In this document: positions 61,043 to 64,000 of the stretch, piece after piece | Position numbering within the stretch: position 1 is the first letter of the stretch | Layout: each line of letters opens with the position of its first letter | Source of the DNA: Serpentinicella sp031432315 | GTDB taxonomy: Bacteria; Bacillota; Clostridia; Peptostreptococcales; Natronincolaceae | Direction: 5' to 3' | Length of the DNA stretch: 64,000 nucleotides | Assembly: GCF_031432315.1 (NCBI RefSeq) | Contig: NZ_JAVKGO010000003.1 | Location: forward strand, 124,001 to 188,000 | Program-made: the position numbers and the translations under genes | The notes under the pieces: model-generated | What the model saw: only the letters and a program-made list of their open reading frames with translations | What the model was told of the DNA's origin: nothing | Databases searched by the model: none

Positions 61043-61432
61043 ATGTCCACTGTAAAATCATTAGAAGAATTAAAAAAAATAAGAGAAGCGTCTTTAAAGC
61101 AGATGAACATTAGAAAGGTAGACGAAGATAATAAAATTAAGCTTCTAGTAGGGATGGCAACCTGTGGAATAGCTGCCGGGGCAAGAGAAACATATAATGA
61201 GATTCTGGATACAATTAATGAAGAAAACTTAGAGAATGTTTATGTGGTTCAAGTTGGATGCATGGGTTATTGCTATGAAGAACCAATAGTACAAGTAAAT
61301 GTACCAGGTAAAGAACCAATACTATACGGTAATGTTGATATAAAAAAAGGTCGTGAAATAATTGAGAAACATATTAAAAAAGGAGAACTGCTACAGGATT
61401 CAATTATAAGTAAGTCTTTTCATAAACTTTAG
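61043..61432 (+). CDS. hndB: Hydrogenase [2Fe-2S] ferredoxin subunit HndB
   Basis: 129-residue thioredoxin-like ferredoxin. Cysteines in GMATCGIAAGARET and VVQVGCMGYCYEEP form the [2Fe-2S] site. The subunit is typical of HndABCD hydrogenases and is absent from the simpler trimeric HydABC arrangement in which this domain is part of the NuoF-like subunit. AGGAGGTGACAGG precedes the ATG. Confidence 0.93.
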   Translation: MSTVKSLEELKKIREASLKQMNIRKVDEDNKIKLLVGMATCGIAAGARETYNEILDTINEENLENVYVVQVGCMGYCYEEPIVQVNVPGKEPILYGNVDIKKGREIIEKHIKKGELLQDSIISKSFHKL

Positions 61433-61447
61433 GAAAGGAGGAGAAAA

Positions 61448-63238
61448 ATGAAGCAATATCGATCCCACATATTAGTATGTGCAGGCACAGGATGTCAATC
61501 ACAAGAAGGTCATGAAATTATAGAAGAACTAAAAAAACAGATAGAAAAAGCTAATTTTCATAATGAAATTCAAGTTGTAAAAACAGGATGCTTTGGATTT
61601 TGTGAGAAGGGTCCTATTATTAAAATTCTCCCTGAAAATGTATTTTATATAGAAGTTAAACCCAGTGATGCAAAAGAAATTGTAGAAGAACACATTATTA
61701 AAGGAAGGCGTGTTCAAAGACTACTCTATGAGGAACCAAATATCCACGAGCGGTTAGAACAACAAAAAGACATGCCTTTTTATAAAAAACAAGTAAGGAT
61801 TGCACTCAGAAACTGCGGATTAATTGATCCTGAAAATATTAAAGAATACATAGCTGAAGATGGGTATATGGCTTTAGGAAAAGTACTGACGGAAATGAGT
61901 CAAGAAGAGGTTATTCAATTAGTTAGAGATAGTGAGTTGCGAGGTAGAGGGGGTGGGGGATTCTCTACGGGGTTTAAATGGGAATTAACCTACCGAAATA
62001 AAGATGACCAGAAATATATTGTTTGTAATGCAGATGAAGGTGACCCAGGCGCCTTTATGGATAGAAGCATTTTAGAAGGAGATCCCCACAGTGTGTTGGA
62101 GGCTATGGCCATAGGAGCCTATGCCATAGGAGCAAATAAAGGCTTTGTATATATTAGAGCAGAGTACCCCTTAGCAATCCAACGATTAAAAATTGCCATG
62201 GAGCAAGCAAAAGAATATGGATTCTTAGGGCGAAATATTTTTGGTACAAATTTTCATTTTGATGTTGAAATTAAATATGGAGCTGGGGCTTTTGTTTGTG
62301 GGGAAGAAACAGCACTAATTAATTCAATGGAAGGAGGACGGGGAGAGCCTAACGCGAAACCACCTTTTCCAGCTGAAAGTGGATTTTGGAATAAACCAAC
62401 CTGTGTAAATAATGTAGAAACCTATGCCAATATCCCACCAATTATACTGAAGGGGCCTAAGTGGTTTAAGCAAATTGGTTCTGAAAAAAGCAAAGGAACT
62501 AAAGTGTTTGCTTTAGCAGGTAAAGTAAACAACGTCGGTTTAATCGAAGTGCCAATGGGCATTACCCTTAGAGAAGTTATTTTTGATATTGGTGGTGGTA
62601 TTCGTAATGGAAGAAAGTTTAAAGCAGTTCAAACCGGTGGGCCATCGGGAGGGTGCCTAACAGAAGCACTTCTTGATAATCCAATTGACTATGAAAATTT
62701 AACAAGAATCGGTTCAATGATGGGATCTGGCGGTATGATTGTTATGGACGAAGATGACTGTATGGTTAACATTGCTAAATTTTATTTAGAGTTTACTGAA
62801 GAGGAATCCTGTGGGAAATGTACGCCTTGTAGAATTGGAAATAAAAGGTTGCATGAGATACTAATAAAAATCACCGAAGGTAAAGGTACAAAGCAGGATC
62901 TAGAAGATTTGAAGAAGCTAGGAGAAATGATAAAGATCAGTTCTTTGTGTGGACTGGGACAAAGCTCACCCAACCCAGTATTAAGCACATTAAAATATTT
63001 CTATGATGAGTACCTACAGCATGTTGAAAACAAACATTGCCCCTCTGGTGTTTGTGCTGCACTAAAAAAGCATGAAATAGTAGAAGAAAATTGTGTAGGC
63101 TGTACCCTATGTGCCAGGGTGTGTCCTGTTGATTGTATATCAGGCAAGGTAAAAGAAGTACATAATATAGATCAAGAAAGGTGTATTAATTGTGGGGCCT
63201 GTAAAGAGGCATGTAAATTTAATGCAATAGCAAATTAA
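61448..63238 (+). CDS. hndC: Hydrogenase flavoprotein subunit, NuoF-like (HndC)
   Basis: 596 residues. N-terminal [2Fe-2S] thioredoxin-like domain (VCAGTGCQSQEG, KTGCFGFCEKGP), then the NADH and FMN sites (GRGGGGFSTGFKWE, GAGAFVCGEETALINS), a [4Fe-4S] site (ESCGKCTPCRIGNKRL with ISSLCGLG), and a C-terminal pair of [4Fe-4S] ferredoxin motifs (CVGCTLCARVCPVDC and CINCGACKEACKFNA). This full set is that of electron-bifurcating hydrogenase flavin subunits. AAGGAGGAGAAAA precedes the ATG. Confidence 0.95.
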   Translation: MKQYRSHILVCAGTGCQSQEGHEIIEELKKQIEKANFHNEIQVVKTGCFGFCEKGPIIKILPENVFYIEVKPSDAKEIVEEHIIKGRRVQRLLYEEPNIHERLEQQKDMPFYKKQVRIALRNCGLIDPENIKEYIAEDGYMALGKVLTEMSQEEVIQLVRDSELRGRGGGGFSTGFKWELTYRNKDDQKYIVCNADEGDPGAFMDRSILEGDPHSVLEAMAIGAYAIGANKGFVYIRAEYPLAIQRLKIAMEQAKEYGFLGRNIFGTNFHFDVEIKYGAGAFVCGEETALINSMEGGRGEPNAKPPFPAESGFWNKPTCVNNVETYANIPPIILKGPKWFKQIGSEKSKGTKVFALAGKVNNVGLIEVPMGITLREVIFDIGGGIRNGRKFKAVQTGGPSGGCLTEALLDNPIDYENLTRIGSMMGSGGMIVMDEDDCMVNIAKFYLEFTEEESCGKCTPCRIGNKRLHEILIKITEGKGTKQDLEDLKKLGEMIKISSLCGLGQSSPNPVLSTLKYFYDEYLQHVENKHCPSGVCAALKKHEIVEENCVGCTLCARVCPVDCISGKVKEVHNIDQERCINCGACKEACKFNAIAN

Positions 63239-63250
63239 GGTGGTGAAATA

Positions 63251-64000
63251 ATGAAAAATGAAAAGGTAAAGTTAACGATAAATGGAGCAGAGATAGAAGT
63301 CCCAAGGGAATATACCGTACTAGATGCTGCAACGGAAGCTGGGGTACACATACCTACCCTATGTCATTTAGACTTACATGACTTAAAAATGGTAAATCGT
63401 ACAGCATCCTGTCGAGTCTGTATGGTAGAAGTAGAAGGAAAACCAAATTTAGCACCAGCTTGCGCAACCCCAATAAACGATGGCATGATTATATCTACGG
63501 ACACTATTAAGGCAATTAATGCCAGACGTATGGCAGTAGAGCTACTACTGTCTAATCATCCTACCGATTGTTTAATATGTCAAAAGAATTTACAGTGTGA
63601 GTTGCAAACCCTTGCACACAGATTAAGTGTGAGAGAAATAAAATATACTGGGGAGGCAATGACGACTCATCTTGATACTTCAAGTCAGTCATTAGTAAAA
63701 AATCAAAACAAATGTATTCTATGCCGTCGCTGTGAAACCGCATGTAATGAAATACAAACCTGTGGTATATTAACTGCTCTAAATAGAGGGTTTCACACAA
63801 CCGTAGGACCAGCCTTTAACTTACCAATGCAAGAAACTTCTTGTACTTATTGTGGCCAATGTGTGGCGGTTTGTCCAACAGCAGCGTTGACTGAAGTAAA
63901 TCATGTTCCGAAAGTATGGGATGCCCTTAATAATGAGGATAAGTATGTGATTGTACAGACAGCACCGGCTATAAGAGTAGCTTTAGGAGAATTATTTGAC
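63251..64000 (+). CDS. hndD: [FeFe] hydrogenase catalytic subunit (5' fragment)
   Basis: The first 250 codons, cut by the window end; open throughout. Plant-type [2Fe-2S] (Cys38, Cys54, Cys57, Cys71), His-ligated [4Fe-4S] (His103, Cys107, Cys110, Cys116), and two [4Fe-4S] sites (Cys155, 158, 161, 165 and Cys198, 201, 204, 208). The start of the H-cluster domain follows (VQTAPAIRVALGE). The H-cluster cysteines lie beyond the edge. With HndABC it would reduce protons using NAD(P)H, possibly with ferredoxin. ATG 63251 has AAGGTGGTGAAAT upstream, 12 bases after hndC. Confidence 0.94.
   Translation, partial: MKNEKVKLTINGAEIEVPREYTVLDAATEAGVHIPTLCHLDLHDLKMVNRTASCRVCMVEVEGKPNLAPACATPINDGMIISTDTIKAINARRMAVELLLSNHPTDCLICQKNLQCELQTLAHRLSVREIKYTGEAMTTHLDTSSQSLVKNQNKCILCRRCETACNEIQTCGILTALNRGFHTTVGPAFNLPMQETSCTYCGQCVAVCPTAALTEVNHVPKVWDALNNEDKYVIVQTAPAIRVALGELFD

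Noticed and set aside
63561..63800. 79-residue minus-strand ORF
   Set aside because: Antisense to the hydrogenase catalytic subunit gene, whose iron-sulfur motifs are unambiguous on the plus strand.

Overview
The window is AT-rich chromosomal DNA from a low-GC Gram-positive anaerobe. An alpha/beta-type small acid-soluble spore protein shows it makes spores. A tetrameric NAD(P)-linked [FeFe] hydrogenase operon, Na+-coupled amino-acid carriers, BCCT and NhaC transporters and a pan/thi/thr complement of clostridial type all fit Clostridia. An Alkaliphilus/Natronincola-like lineage is my best guess, from gene content only. No rRNA, tRNA, prophage, insertion sequence or CRISPR array was seen.

Layout. 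1-5.4 kb: end of an ABC ATPase gene, then an autoregulated RND efflux operon (membrane fusion lipoprotein, RND pump, TetR) with two operator palindromes just after its promoter. 5.5-9.3 kb: YczE-like membrane protein, metallo-beta-lactamase-fold hydrolase, a palindrome-rich MITE-like element, and an FAD dehydrogenase. 9.3-15 kb: ABC-F ATPase, cold-shock protein with a long leader, DEAD-box helicase followed by a long structured RNA, BCCT transporter. 15-19.5 kb: lysine riboswitch with an NhaC-type transporter, TRIC-type channel, YjiH-like transporter. 19.5-28 kb: small and regulatory genes, including a PilX-like pseudopilin, a CsoR repressor with its own operator, a glutaredoxin, an H-NOX/methyl-accepting chemoreceptor, trpS, a spore protein and DegV. 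28.5-31.7 kb: pantothenate operon panG-panB-panC-panD behind a structured leader. 31.8-35.8 kb: purC, an HD hydrolase, a CheY-CheX fusion with a second CheX, and an alpha/beta hydrolase. 36.2-40.8 kb: citrate synthase, then a phosphoglycerate-mutase-like homoserine kinase next to threonine synthase. 40.9-47.8 kb: TPP riboswitch and thiSFGH, thiD2-thiE, thiC-thiE, separated by dense repeat arrays. 48.3-52 kb: possible small RNA, MFS transporter, lipoprotein, zinc-ribbon/propeller membrane protein. 52.2-60 kb: an amino-acid block (Na+/alanine symporter, glutamate dehydrogenase, polar amino-acid ABC transporter, parvulin, threonine dehydrogenase). 60.5-64 kb: hndABCD hydrogenase operon, the last gene cut by the window end.

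The genes describe an amino-acid-fermenting anaerobe: amino acids enter by symporter and ABC uptake, are deaminated by glutamate and threonine dehydrogenases, and reducing power can be disposed of as H2. Three CodY-like boxes upstream of the symporter, gdh and ABC operon suggest shared nutritional control. Thiamine, lysine, copper and efflux genes each carry a recognisable cis-regulatory element.

The most unusual observation is the polar amino-acid binding protein at 55751-56542. Its two sequence halves are in swapped order, with the C-terminal half placed directly after the lipoprotein signal and the N-terminal half ending the protein. This is a natural circular permutation of normal total length.
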